A DNA stretch of 64,000 nucleotides from Chondrosia reniformis. Taxonomy: Eukaryota; Porifera; Demospongiae; Chondrillida; Chondrillidae. A model generated the notes under the pieces. The model worked only from the letters and a program-made list of their open reading frames with translations. It searched no databases and had not been told where the DNA came from. The stretch is from assembly GCA_947172415.1 (NCBI GenBank), contig OX359192.1:3102501-3166500 (forward strand), read 5' to 3'. The position numbers were made by a program, and so were the translations under genes. Shown here piece by piece: positions 1-10,700 of this stretch (positions are counted from its first letter, which is position 1; every line of letters starts with the position of its first letter).

Positions 1-865
1 CATGAGTTGATACCAGCAATCACAGGACGGCAAGCAATAAGTGATATAGAAGGAAGAAGAATGTTTGCCTTGCCCACACGACTGGGGGTCTAAGATTTGA
101 GATCTTCATGGCTAAACACTCTCCCTGTGGAAGAACATGGTTTTTCCCTGCACAAGGTAGCCTTCCGTGATGCCATTGCATTGAGGTATGGGTGGCGACC
201 AACAGGAATGCCCAATGTGTGTGTATGTGGAAAGGCAAATGGAGTGGAGCATGCTCTGAGCTGCTGCAGGGGGGACATGTCATTAAAACGTCACAACAAG
301 ATTAGGCACATCACTGACACATTACTACAAGAGGTTGCACACAACATACACACTGAGCCAATACTGCAACCACTCACAGGAGAAGTGCTGAGGGGCAAGT
401 TTGCCAATACTGAAGATGCGGGCAGAGTTGATGTGAAATGCACTGGATTTTGGAATGTACACCAAGACGCATTTTTAGATTAAGGGTGTTTAGCCCCTTG
501 GCATCCAGTAACAGAAACAAGCCAATCAAGACAGTGTATGAACATCATGAGAAGGAGAAGAGACGAGTGTATGATCACAGAATTAGAGAGATTGAGCGGG
601 GAATTTCCACCCCTCTAGTCCTTTCAGCCACAGGGAGCATGGGACCAGCAGCATCCATTTTTTAAAGAAATTGGCATCCATGATTTCCACCGAAAGAGGT
701 CACACCTATCAGAAGGTGATGACCTGGATCAGACAAAGAATCACATTCAGTCTTCTCAGATCTGCCATTAGTGCTATCAGAGCTACCACACTGTCCACGT
801 CTCCACCACTAGATCCAACAATGATTGCCATCATAACCCGTAGTGGACATAACATTGAATATTAA
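1..865 (+). pseudogene. C-terminal remnant of an RLE-type LINE (same family as 44052-47470)
   Basis: Seen: frame 1 reads a piece starting ELIPAITGRQ up to a stop at 91-93, then SSWLNTLPVEEHGF and a CxCG...HALSC zinc-knuckle-like motif near 225-275, followed by RHNKIRHITD. One-base shifts near 480 and at the T run near 660 move the reading to frame 3 and then frame 2 (TYQKVMTWIRQRITFSLLRSA), ending at 865. The same string of motifs occurs, better preserved, in the C-terminal part of the element at 46071-47363. About 75 residues present there are missing here near position 95. Known: a CCHC knuckle followed by a PD-(D/E)xK-like nuclease ends the protein in R2-like LINEs. Inference: this is a dead copy whose 5' part lies outside the window or is lost. 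The family match is sure; the nuclease assignment is moderate. Confidence 0.75.
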
Positions 866-1004
866 TGATTTTATTGTATATGAATGTGTATATTAAAAGT
901 GGTCAACAGTGACTTGCAATTTTAAATTAATGGCAATACATTATTTTATTGTATATATTATTAAATATTATTGACATTATGAAAATTAAAAAATGTATAA
1001 GTTC

Positions 1005-1119
1005 TATATACTAGTAGTATTTACTAGTTCTATGTACTAGTTACTAGGTGTATGTACTAGTTTTATGTGCTAGTTGTATGTACAAGTTCTTTGAACCAGT
1101 ACTCTGGAATAGTTGTATG
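1005..1119 (+). repeat. 13-bp minisatellite, sense
   Basis: A short run of degenerate CTAGTTGTATGTA units lies between the LINE remnant and the 3' end of the first Penelope-like element. The interval 866-1004 is AT-rich and holds nothing I can identify; it may be the 3' UTR of the LINE. Confidence 0.8.
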
Positions 1120-1250
1120 TTATCTTTGTAAAGGTTCATCTTTCGACTTTTAGAGCGTCTAGAGACACAGTTTTTTCGATTCTTCTGTCTGCCAAACGTT
1201 TTGACCCTGGGGGTCTTCTTCAGTGACTGGTGTTGGTCTTCAAGGTGTCT
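1120..1250 (-). other. 3' UTR of Penelope-like element, with degenerate hammerhead-like core
   Basis: On the minus strand this follows the stop of the GIY-YIG ORF and ends at ACAAAGATAA where satellite begins. At 1191-1234 it carries a hammerhead-type arrangement: CTGAAGA, a GACCC/GGGTC hairpin, then AAAACG where the conserved GAAA would be. The first G of GAAA is lost, so this copy should be inactive. The homologous sequence at 48545-48581 keeps GAAA. Known: Penelope-like elements have been reported to carry hammerhead ribozyme motifs. Confidence 0.55.
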
Positions 1251-3204
1251 TCATTTATAGGCATCTTTTCCCGCCTTTTTGATTACCTCATCAGTGATGT
1301 CATCGGTTACATCATTTCCGGAGGGAGGAGAGGTGAAGGGAGTATTCATAAAAAAGGGTTTCCAACCACTTCTTAGTACAATTCCTTGATCTAAGTTCAT
1401 TCTTACCTGACATTGTTGGATCTTCAGGGCTTCCTTAATTCTTCTTCTGTACCAGTTCTCTTCCCTCTCCACCACTCTGGCTTGGCTCCACTCAATTGGA
1501 TGACCAGTTTTTAGGGAGTGAACAGCTAAACCATTGTTCACATCCCCCATCCTGACGGCACGTTTGTGCTCCACCATCCTGACTTTTAGTGTTCTTCCAG
1601 TTTCTCCAGTGTACACTGCAGGGCAACTAGAACAGGGAATCTGGTAAATGACACCTTTAATATCCATGGTAGGCTGGGGTTGTTTAGGCCTAGAGAGGAT
1701 ACTCCTCAGTGATCTCTGCTTTGTGAAAATGGTTTCGATGTTCATCTTCCGGCATGTTCTGGAGATCATTTCACTGAGGCCTTTCACATATGGAATAAAA
1801 AGTTTACGTTTACCATCTTCCCTACTTCCCTGGTTCCGTTGTCTCTTCTTCATGTGCCTAGCAGCAACCTTACTGGGGTATCCGTTGGCCTGGAGAACCC
1901 CTTTCAGGTGCTCTTTTTCCTCTTGGAGGACACTGGATCCAGCCCCACAGATCTTCTCCGCTCTGTCCCTGAGGCAAAGGGCAATGCCAGCTTTCACCCT
2001 AGGATGGTGATGAGACGAGAAGTGAAGGTATCTATCCGTGTGGGTTGGTTTTCTGTACACGGATGTACTCAACCTTCCTTTGTTCTTCTTCACTAGCACG
2101 TCAAGAAACGGGATAGAGCCATCTGTCTCCTCCTCCATGGTGAACTGAATGTTTCCGTGTCTTCCATTAAGGAAAGACAGAAAATCCTCCAGCTGATCCC
2201 TACCTTGGCTCCAGATGACAAAGGTGTCGTCTACATAACGTAGCCAGAGCCTAGGTTTGGAGCCAGCCTCCTGGAGGGCTTCGTTTTCAAACTCTTCCAT
2301 GAAGATGTTTGCCACCACTGGAGAGAGAGGAGAGCCCATGGCTGCCCCATCCTTCTGCTCAAAGAACTCGTTACCGTACTGGAAGTACGTTGTCCTAAGA
2401 CAGAGTTCTGTGAGCATTGTGATGGTGGGAGGGTCCAGAGTGGTCCGGTCTGATAGGGTGTTGTCTTCCCTCAGCCTCCTATCAATGATCTGTAAGGAGA
2501 GATCTATAGGTACCTTCGTAAACAAGCTCTTCACATCAAAACTGATTAACTTATCTTCATTCTCTACTTGTAATCCCCTGATTTTCTTCACAAATTCCTC
2601 TGAGTTCTTCACAAAGTGAGGAGTGTTCCCCCACAAGGGTTACAGGATAGTCGCCAGATATCTGGATAGGTGGTAGGTAGGGGAGTTTATAGAGGAAACA
2701 ATAGGTCTCAAGGGACAACTGGCCTTATGGATCTTTGGGAGTCCATATAACTGGGGGGTGGAGCTTTGTTGGTTCTGAACCCTCTTCCTCAGATCATTAG
2801 GGAGTTTGCCATTCTTTTCCAGTGACCGGAGAACTTCAGTTACCTTCCGTTCTATTTTCAATGTTGGGTTCTTTTTGATTGGTTGATAGCTCTATCATCC
2901 AAAAGTTCCCTTACTTTGCGGTCGTACTCTTCTTTGTCCAGGAGGACTGTGGCATTTCCCTTGTCTGCTGGAAGAATGATGGTATCAGAGGTCACCTTGA
3001 GCTCCTTGATGGCAGCTGTCTGACGTTTGGTCAGATTAGGGCTCGGGACCCCAGCTTTTGACAGGCATCGTTGGACTTCACTCCTGAGTTGTTCTCCCTG
3101 GTGACCAGGTAAGTAACGAGCTAAGGATTCTGTCCCCGCAATGATGTCAACCTGTGGAATGTGACGAGGAGTTGGTATAAAATTAAGGCCAAGGGTAAGA
3201 GCCT
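1251..3204 (-). pseudogene. Penelope-like element, minus copy: reverse transcriptase + GIY-YIG endonuclease (broken)
   Basis: Reads from 3204 down to 1251. The N-terminal part (3204-2858) has LTLGLNFIPTPRHI and LPADKGNATVLLD, a typical pre-RT region. A one-base deletion near 2885 shifts the frame. The next part (2861-2640) has LYGLPKIHK, the Penelope signature, and then an in-frame TAA at 2640-2642 where the plus copy has TCA. The rest (2636-1251, 461 codons) is open: FDVKSLFTKVP (motif A), GAAMGSPLSPVVANIF (motif B), YVDD (motif C), and a GIY-YIG domain with IYQIPCSSC and VYTGETGR. It ends with a C-terminal tail after QVRMNLDQGIVL that the plus copy lacks. The element is 5'-truncated: at 3205 it meets the plus copy head to head. 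It would copy its RNA into DNA and nick the target. With one frameshift and one stop this copy is probably dead. Confidence 0.92.
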
Positions 3205-4754
3205 GTCCTCCTGGACAAAGAAGAGTACGACCGCAAAGTAAGGGAACTTTTGGATGATACGAGCTATCAACCAATCAAAAAGAACCCAACATTGAAAATA
3301 GAACGGAAGGTAACTGAAGTTCTCCGGTCACTGGAAAAGAATGGCAAACTCCCTAATGATCTGAGGAAGAGGGTTCAGAACCAACAAAGCTCCACCCCCC
3401 AGTTATATGGACTCCCAAAGATCCATAAGGCCAGTTGTCCCTTGAGACCTATTGTTTCCTCTATAAACTCCCCTACCTACCACCTATCCAGATATCTGGC
3501 GACTATCCTGTCACCCTTGTGGGGGAACACTCCTCACTTTGTGAAGAACTCAGAGGACTTTGTGAAGAAAATCAGGGGATTACAAGTAGAGAATGAAGAT
3601 AAGTTAATCAGTTTTGATGTGAAGAGCTTGTTTACGAAGGTACCTATAGATCTCTCCTTACAGATCATTGATAGGAGGCTGAGGGAAGACAACACCCTAT
3701 CAGACCGGACCACTCTGGACCCTCCCACCATCACAATGCTCACAGAACTCTGTCTTAGGACAACGTACTTCCAGTACGGTAACGAGTTCTTTGAGCAGAA
3801 GGATGGGGCAGCCATGGGCTCTCCTCTCTCTCCAGTGGTGGCAAACATCTTCATGGAAGAGTTTGAAAACGAAGCCCTCCAGGAGGCTGGCTCCAAACCT
3901 AGGCTCTGGCTACGTTATGTAGACGACACCTTTGTCATCTGGAGCCAAGGTAGGGATCAGCTGGAGGATTTTCTGTCTTTCCTTAATGGAAGACACGGAA
4001 ACATTCAGTTCACCATGGAGGAGGAGACAGATGGCTCTATCCCGTTTCTTGACGTGCTAGTGAAGAAGAACAAAGGAAGGTTGAGTACATCCGTGTACAG
4101 AAAACCAACCCACACGGATAGATACCTTCACTTCTCGTCTCATCACCATCCTAGGGTGAAAGCTGGCATTGCCCTTTGCCTCAGGGACAGAGCGGAGAAG
4201 ATCTGTGGGGCTGGATCCAGTGTCCTCCAAGAGGAAAAAGAGCACCTGAAAGGGGTTCTCCAGGCCAACGGATACCCCAGTAAGGTTGCTGCTAGGCACA
4301 TGAAGAAGAGACAACGGAACCAGGGAAGTAGGGAAGATGGTAAACGTAAACTTTTTATTCCATATGTGAAAGGCCTCAGTGAAATGATCTCCAGAACATG
4401 CCGGAAGATGAACATCGAAACCATTTTCACAAAGCAGAGATCACTGAGGAGTATCCTCTCTAGGCCTAAACAACCCCAGCCTACCATGGATATTAAAGGT
4501 GTCGTTTACCAGATTCCCTGTTCTAGTTGCCCTGCAGTGTACACTGGAGAAACTGGAAGAACACTAAAAGTCAGGATGGCGGAGCACAAACGTGCCGTCA
4601 GGATGGGGGATGTGAACAATGGTTTAGCTGTTCACTCCCTAAAAACTGGTCATCCAATTGAGTGGAGCCAAGCCAGAGTGGTGGAGAGGGAAGAGAACTG
4701 GTACAGAAGAAGAATTAAGGAAGCCCTGAAGATCCAACAATGTCAGGTAAGAAT
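1399..4754. repeat. Large inverted repeat formed by the two Penelope copies
   Basis: The left arm is 1399-2947 and the right arm 3205-4754 (about 1.55 kb each), with a 257-bp spacer (2948-3204) holding the N-terminal part of the minus copy. The arms differ by a handful of substitutions and a one-base indel. Head-to-head and partly duplicated arrangements are known for Penelope-like elements. A fold-back assembly error is an alternative, but the independent substitutions argue against it. Confidence 0.9.
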
Positions 4755-4788
4755 ACAATTAATACAAACAAATAGTACATGCAACTAG
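3205..4788 (+). CDS. Penelope-like element, plus copy: RT + GIY-YIG, open but truncated at both ends
   Basis: One open frame runs from VLLDKEEYDRKV at 3205 (no start codon; it joins antisense DNA here) to a stop at 4786-4788. The last ~11 codons are satellite. Counting from 3250, the marks are LYGLPKIHK at 52-60, RT motif A (FDVKSLFTK) at 122-130, motif B (KDGAAMGSPLSP) at ~184-195, YVDD at 223-226, a Cys pair at 424/427, and GIY-YIG strings at ~417-437 followed by NWYRRRIKEALKI. It is nearly identical to the minus copy over 1.55 kb and lacks its frameshift and stop. The differences I noticed are few (D/E, V/I and A/V changes). It lacks the N-terminus, the last ~55 residues and the 3' UTR, so it is not a complete element, though its catalytic motifs are intact. 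Family assignment is very secure. Confidence 0.92.
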   Translation, partial: VLLDKEEYDRKVRELLDDTSYQPIKKNPTLKIERKVTEVLRSLEKNGKLPNDLRKRVQNQQSSTPQLYGLPKIHKASCPLRPIVSSINSPTYHLSRYLATILSPLWGNTPHFVKNSEDFVKKIRGLQVENEDKLISFDVKSLFTKVPIDLSLQIIDRRLREDNTLSDRTTLDPPTITMLTELCLRTTYFQYGNEFFEQKDGAAMGSPLSPVVANIFMEEFENEALQEAGSKPRLWLRYVDDTFVIWSQGRDQLEDFLSFLNGRHGNIQFTMEEETDGSIPFLDVLVKKNKGRLSTSVYRKPTHTDRYLHFSSHHHPRVKAGIALCLRDRAEKICGAGSSVLQEEKEHLKGVLQANGYPSKVAARHMKKRQRNQGSREDGKRKLFIPYVKGLSEMISRTCRKMNIETIFTKQRSLRSILSRPKQPQPTMDIKGVVYQIPCSSCPAVYTGETGRTLKVRMAEHKRAVRMGDVNNGLAVHSLKTGHPIEWSQARVVEREENWYRRRIKEALKIQQCQVRIQLIQTNSTCN

Positions 4789-6150
4789 TTCGTACAACTA
4801 GTACATAATATTTGTTCATCTAACTAGTTCCTACAACTAGTATTGGCAACTAGTACATACAACTAGGACAAACAACTAGGATATACCACTAGGACAGACA
4901 ACTGGTACACACAACTAGTACATAAAACTAGTACATACAACTGGTTATTATAAGTACTTCACACAACTAGCACATACACCTAGTTCATATAACTAGTATA
5001 TACAATTAGTATATACAGCTAGTACCTATAACTCTAACCTACAACTAATTCATACAACTAGTTCATACAACTGGTACAAACAACTAGTACATAAAACTAG
5101 TACATACTACTAATACATAAAACTAGACCATACAACTTGTAATTAGTACATACAACTAGAACTTTTAACTAGTAAATATGACTAGTACATAGCACTAGTA
5201 CTTACAACGTGTACATAAAAATAGGTCATACAATCAGTACATACAACTAGTACATAAAATTGGTACCTACAACTAGTACTAGTACATACAACTAGTACAT
5301 ATAACTAGTTCCTACAACTAGCACATGCAACTAGTACATACAACTAGTACATACTACTAGGACATACAATTAGTACATACAACTAGTAAATATTACTATT
5401 ACATACAACTAGTAAATATAACTTGTACATATAACTAGAACGTACAACCAGTGCTAGTACATACTACTAGTGCATATAACTAGTTCCTTCAACTAGGACA
5501 TACAACTAGTACTTTCAACTAGTAAATATAAGTAGTACATACAACTAGTACATAAAATTAGTACATACAACTAGTACATTCAACTAGTTCGTACAACTAG
5601 TACATAAAACTAGTACATATATCTAATAACTAGTACACACAACTAGTACATACAAATAGTACATCCAACTCTTTCATACCACTAGTATTTAGTACTAGTA
5701 CTAGTACTAGTACTAGTATAGTGTATACTATTACTACATTAAACTTGTACATACAACTACTACATACAACTATTACAAAAACAACTAGTATATGCAACGA
5801 GTACATGCATATAGTACATTAAACTAGTACATACAACGAGAATATACAACTAGGACATACAACTAGTACTTAAAAGTAGTACATAAAACTAGTACATACA
5901 ATTAGTAAAAACAAATAGTACATACAACTTTTACGTTCAACTAGTACATAAAATTAGTACATATAACTATTTTTTAAAAGTAGTACATGCAACTAGTATA
6001 TACAACTACTACATACAACTAAAACAAACAATTAGGACATACCACTAGGATATATATACAACTAGGACATACCACTAGCACACACAACTAGTACATACAA
6101 CTAGTACATACAACTTGTACATACAATTGGTATATAAAACTATTGCATAA
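4789..6150 (-). repeat. 13-bp minisatellite, inverted orientation
   Basis: Units read TACATACAACTAG on the plus strand, the reverse complement of the main orientation. A run of tandem ACTAGT-type triplets sits at 5690-5712. The block begins directly at the truncated end of the Penelope plus copy and flips to the sense orientation near 6150-6165. It is the left arm of a larger inverted duplication with 8270-9611. Confidence 0.95.
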
Positions 6151-6905
6151 AACTAGGTCCTAGCTTTATGTACTAGTCACTAGTCGTATGTATATACTAA
6201 TGTTATGTACCAGTTGTATGTGCTAATTGTTTGTACTACTTGTATGTACTAGTTGTATTTAGTAGTTATATGTACTAGTTGTATGATCTATTTCTACGTT
6301 CTAGTGGTATGTTACAATTGTATGTACTAGTTGTATATACTAGGTGTATATACTAGTTTTATATTCTAGTTGTACGTACTAGTTGTATATATATCCTGGT
6401 TTGATGTACTAGGTACTAGTTGTATGTACTAATTTTACGTCCTAGTTTTATGCAATAGTTTTATATACCAATTGTATGTACAAGTTGTATGTACTGGTTG
6501 TACGTACTAGTTGTATGTACTAGTTGTGTGTGCTAGTGGTATGAACTAGTTGTATGTACTAGTTATAGGCGCAGGTGTATGTACTTGCTGTATGTACTAG
6601 TTAATAGAGGTATGTACCAGTTTTATGAACTAGTTGCATGTACTAGTTTTGTGTATTAGTTGTAAGTACTAATTGTATGTTTTAGTTGTGTGTACTAGTT
6701 TTATGTAATGGTTGTATGAACTAGTTGTAGGTACTATTTATATGTTTTAGTTGTATGAACTAGTTGTAGGTACCAGTTTTATGTACTAATTGTACGTACT
6801 AGTTGTATGTAGTAGTTTAATATACTTGTTATCAGTTGTATGTATTAGTTTTATGTAGTAGTTAATGGCTGTATGGACTACTCTTATGTTTTAGTTGTAT
6901 GTACT
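6151..6905 (+). repeat. 13-bp minisatellite, sense
   Basis: Degenerate CTAGTTGTATGTA units. The stretch 6441-6545 is a close reverse complement of about 6065-6158, giving a small local palindrome at the orientation switch. Confidence 0.93.
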
Positions 6906-7782
6906 ATGTCCAACGCATTGCAAGTTTAATTGCAGTTGGTATGAATCACTCCCTCAAGCCTTCCAATCCCTTGGAAAAGGTTGGCATTCCATTGCTAAGG
7001 CCTTATACTCTATCCAATTAAATGAATTAACTGCTTGATATGTGAACAGTTTATTAAACTCACATGCACTATATAAATTTTGTTGATCATGACAATATAT
7101 TAATCTAATAATGAGTAAGAATTTAAAATGCATGTTCCTTATAATTAATAGAATTACAACTTTCAACTTTATACATTTACATAAGGTAAGAACAGTATTT
7201 TTATGAAATGTATATATATTCCTTGAAATCAGTAAAATTCATCTTTAAGTTACACAATTACAAGTTTACATGACACTTATACTTTGTAAAGGTAACAATA
7301 TATTTACAAAATTGAAGGCCTTTCCTAAAGATAGTAAATTTAAACTTTAAGGTGCATTTACATGACACTTAGATTTTGTAAAAGTAATGGTATATTTACG
7401 AAATTTAAACATTCCTTAAAGTTAGTATACATTATCTTTTTTTAAATTAAATAGACTTATATGTCTTAAATATATGTTTATGCGTATACTAAATTTAATC
7501 NNNNNNNNNNNNNNNNNNNNNNNNNNNNNNNNNNNNNNNNNNNNNNNNNNNNNNNNNNNNNNNNNNNNNNNNNNNNNNNNNNNNNNNNNNNNNNNNNNNN
7601 NNNNNNNNNNNNNNNNNNNNNNNNNNNNNNNNNNNNNNNNNNNNNNNNNNNNNNNNNNNNNNNNNNNNNNNNNNNNNNNNNNNNNNNNNNNNNNNNNNNN
7701 AAACTTAAATTTTGTGAATAACAACTTTAAGGTGACTTTAAGTTCATGTAAATTTTGTAAAGGTTTCTTTTTTTCCAGTCCA
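6906..7782. other. AT-rich non-satellite island with scaffold gap
   Basis: No convincing gene. A unit of about 85-95 bp is imperfectly repeated. One copy starts near 7262 and one near 7348, both containing TTTACATGACACTTA and a TTTGTAAA word. A third partial copy follows the gap at ~7725 (ACTTTAAGGTG, ATTTTGTAAAGG). Positions 7501-7700 are 200 N. The short open frames here are AT-rich and without recognisable domains. Confidence 0.6.
7501..7700. other. Assembly gap (200 N)
   Basis: Exactly 200 unknown bases, the fixed length used as a scaffolding placeholder. The true distance is unknown, so the spacing of the flanking inverted arms cannot be trusted. Confidence 0.99.
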
Positions 7783-10700
7783 TAGTTGTATGTACTAGTT
7801 GTATGTACTAGTTGTATGTCCTAATTGTATGTACTAGATGTGTATAATTGTTGCTTGTACTAGTTGTAGGAACTAGTTGTATATCCTACTTATAATTACC
7901 AGTTGTATGTACTAGTTGTGTGTACTAGTTACTTGTTGAATGTATTAGTTTTGTGTTCTAGTTATTTGTACTAGTTGTATGTACAAATTGTATGAATTAT
8001 TTATATGTACTAGTTGTATGCACTAGTGCTACGTACTAGTCATAATTACTAGTTGAAATATTAGTTGTATGTACTAGTTACAAGTTGTATGGTCTAGTTT
8101 TATGTATTAGTTGTATGTACTAGTTTTATGTCTAGTTGTTTGTACCAGTTGTATGTATTAGTTGTATATACTAGTTGTAGGTTAGAGTTATAAGTACTAG
8201 CTGTATGGACTAATTCAATGTACTAGTTGTATGCACTAGCTGTATGTACTAGTTATATGTTCTAGTTATATGAACTAGTTGTATGTCCTAGTTGTATATA
8301 TATCCTAGTGGTATGTCCTAATTGTTTGTTTTAGTTGTATGTAGTAGTTGTATATACTAGTTGCATGTACTACTTTTAAAAAATAGTTATATGTACTAAT
8401 TTTATGTACTAGTTGAACGTAAAAGTTGTATGTACTATTTGTTTTTACTAATTGTATGTACTAGTTTTATGTACTACTTTTAAGTACTAGTTGTATGTCC
8501 TAGTTGTATATTCTCGTTGTATGTACTAGTTTAATGTACTATATGCATGTACTCGTTGCATATACTAGTTGTTTTTGTAATAGTTGTATGTAGTAGTTGT
8601 ATGTACAAGTTTAATGTAGTAATAGTATACACTATACTAGTACTAGTACTAGTACTAGTACTAAATACTAGTGGTATGAAAGAGTTGGATGTACTATTTG
8701 TATGTACTAGTTGTGTGTACTAGTTATTAGATATATGTACTAGTTTTATGTACTAGTTGTACGAACTAGTTGAATGTACTAGTTGTATGTACTAATTTTA
8801 TGTACTAGTTGTATGTACTACTTATATTTACTAGTTGAAAGTACTAGTTGTATGTCCTAGTTGAAGGAACTAGTTATATGCACTAGTAGTAGGTACTAGC
8901 ACTGGTTGTACGTTCTAGTTATATGTACAAGTTATATGCACTAGTTGTATGTAATAGTAATATTTACTAGTTGTATGTACTAATTGTATGTCCTAGTAGT
9001 ATGTACTAGTTGTATGTACTAGTTGCATGTGCTAGTTGTAGGAACTAGTTATATGTACTAGTTGTATGTACTAGTACTAGTTGTAGGTACCAATTTTATG
9101 TACTAGTTGTATGTACTGATTGTATGACCTATTTTTATGTACACGTTGTAAGTACTAGTGCTATGTACTAGTCATATTTACTAGTTAAAAGTTCTAGTTG
9201 TATGTACTAATTACAAGTTGTATGGTCTAGTTTTATGTATTAGTAGTATGTACTAGTTTTATGTACTAGTTGTTTGTACCAGTTGTATGAACTAGTTGTA
9301 TGAACTAGTTGTAGGTTAGAGTTATAGGTACTAGCTGTATATACTAATTGTATATACTAGTTATATGAACTAGGTGTATGTGCTAGTTGTGTGAAGTACT
9401 TATAATAACCAGTTGTATGTACTAGTTTTATGTACTAGTTGTGTGTACCAGTTGTCTGTCCTAGTGGTATATCCTAGTTGTTTGTCCTAGTTGTATGTAC
9501 TAGTTGTATGTACTAGTTGCCAATACTAGTTGTATGAACTAGTTAGATGTACAAATATTATGTACTAGTTGTACGAACTAGTTGCATGTACTATTTGTTT
9601 GTAATAATTGTATATACTAGTTGTATGAACTACTTGTAAGTACTAGTTGTATGTCCCAGTTGTATATACTCCATGTATGTACTAGTTTAATGTACTATTT
9701 GTCGTTTGTACTAATTACTAGGTGTATGTACTAGTTTTATGTACTAGTTATGTGTATTAGTTGTTTGTACTAGTTTTATGTACTAGGTGTAAGTACTAGG
9801 TATAGGTACTAGATGTAGTCACTTGTTATATGTACTTGTTTTATGTACTAGTTGTATATACTAGTTTGATGTACTAATTTTAAGTACTAGTTGAATGTAC
9901 TTGTTTTATATACTGGTTGTATGTACCAGTTTTATGTACTGGTTGTAAGTACTAGTTATATGCACTAGTTGCAAATACCAGTTGTAAGTACAACTTTTAT
10001 GTACAAGGTGTATTTACTAGTTGAATGTAATAGTTATAATTTCTAATTGTATGAACTAGTTGTATGTACTAGTTACTATTTGTATGTACTAGTTTTATGT
10101 ATTAGTTGTGTGTACTACATTTATTTATTAGTTGTATTTACTAGATGTATGTACTAGTTGTAAGTAGTAGTTGATTATAATAGTTTCTGGTTGTATGTAC
10201 TAATTATATGTCCTATTTATGTAAGAGTTGATTGTATTAGTTGTATGTAGTAGTTACTAGTTGTGTGTACTAGTTATATGTTCTAGGTATTTACTAGCTG
10301 TATGAATTAGTTGTATGTACTGGTTGAACGTATTAGTTGTATGTACTAGTTGTATGTACTAGATGTACTAACTAGTTGTATGTACTAGCTGTTTGTACTA
10401 GTTATATGTACAAGGTTTATATACTAGTTGTATGTACTAGTTGCATGTACTAGTTGTAGGAACTAGTTATATGTTCTAGTTGTATGTACTAGTACTAGTT
10501 GTAGGTACCAGTTATATGTACTAGTTGTATGTACTAATTGTATGACCTATTTATATGTACAAGTTGTATGTACTAGTGGTATGTACTAGTCATATTTACT
10601 AGTTAAAGTACTATTTGTGTGTACTAGTTACATGACTTAGTTGTATGTGCTAGTTGTATGCACTAGTTATAATTACTAGTGGTATGAACTAGTTGTGTGT

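Larger units (their letters stand above)
4755..9611. repeat. Inverted duplication of satellite around the gap (arms 4755-6100 and 8270-9611)
   Basis: The reverse complement of 5640-5850 matches 8520-8720 almost base for base, including the ACTAGT run and the preceding GTATACACTATACTAG. Other checkpoints: 6042-6052 pairs with 8301-8311, and 4765-4775 with 9591-9601. Arms are about 1.35 kb with a spacer of about 2.2 kb including the gap. The left arm stops exactly where the Penelope copy is truncated. Confidence 0.85.

Noticed and set aside
1648-2619. Plus-strand open frames opposite the Penelope minus copy (and 3534-4487 minus opposite the plus copy)
   Set aside because: Antisense shadows of the RT frame; the same shadows appear in both copies and have no domain.
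4738-4756. Splice donor CAGGTAAGAAT at the end of the Penelope plus copy
   Set aside because: The minus copy reads straight through the same sequence into a conserved protein tail (QVRMNLDQG), so it is coding, not a used donor; it is simply the truncation point.
6954-7166. 70-codon minus-strand open frame
   Set aside because: AT-rich, no domain, adjacent to a repeat; chance ORF is the simpler reading.
7422-7785. Open frames spanning the gap on both strands
   Set aside because: They consist mostly of unknown bases and only look open because N codons are not stops.
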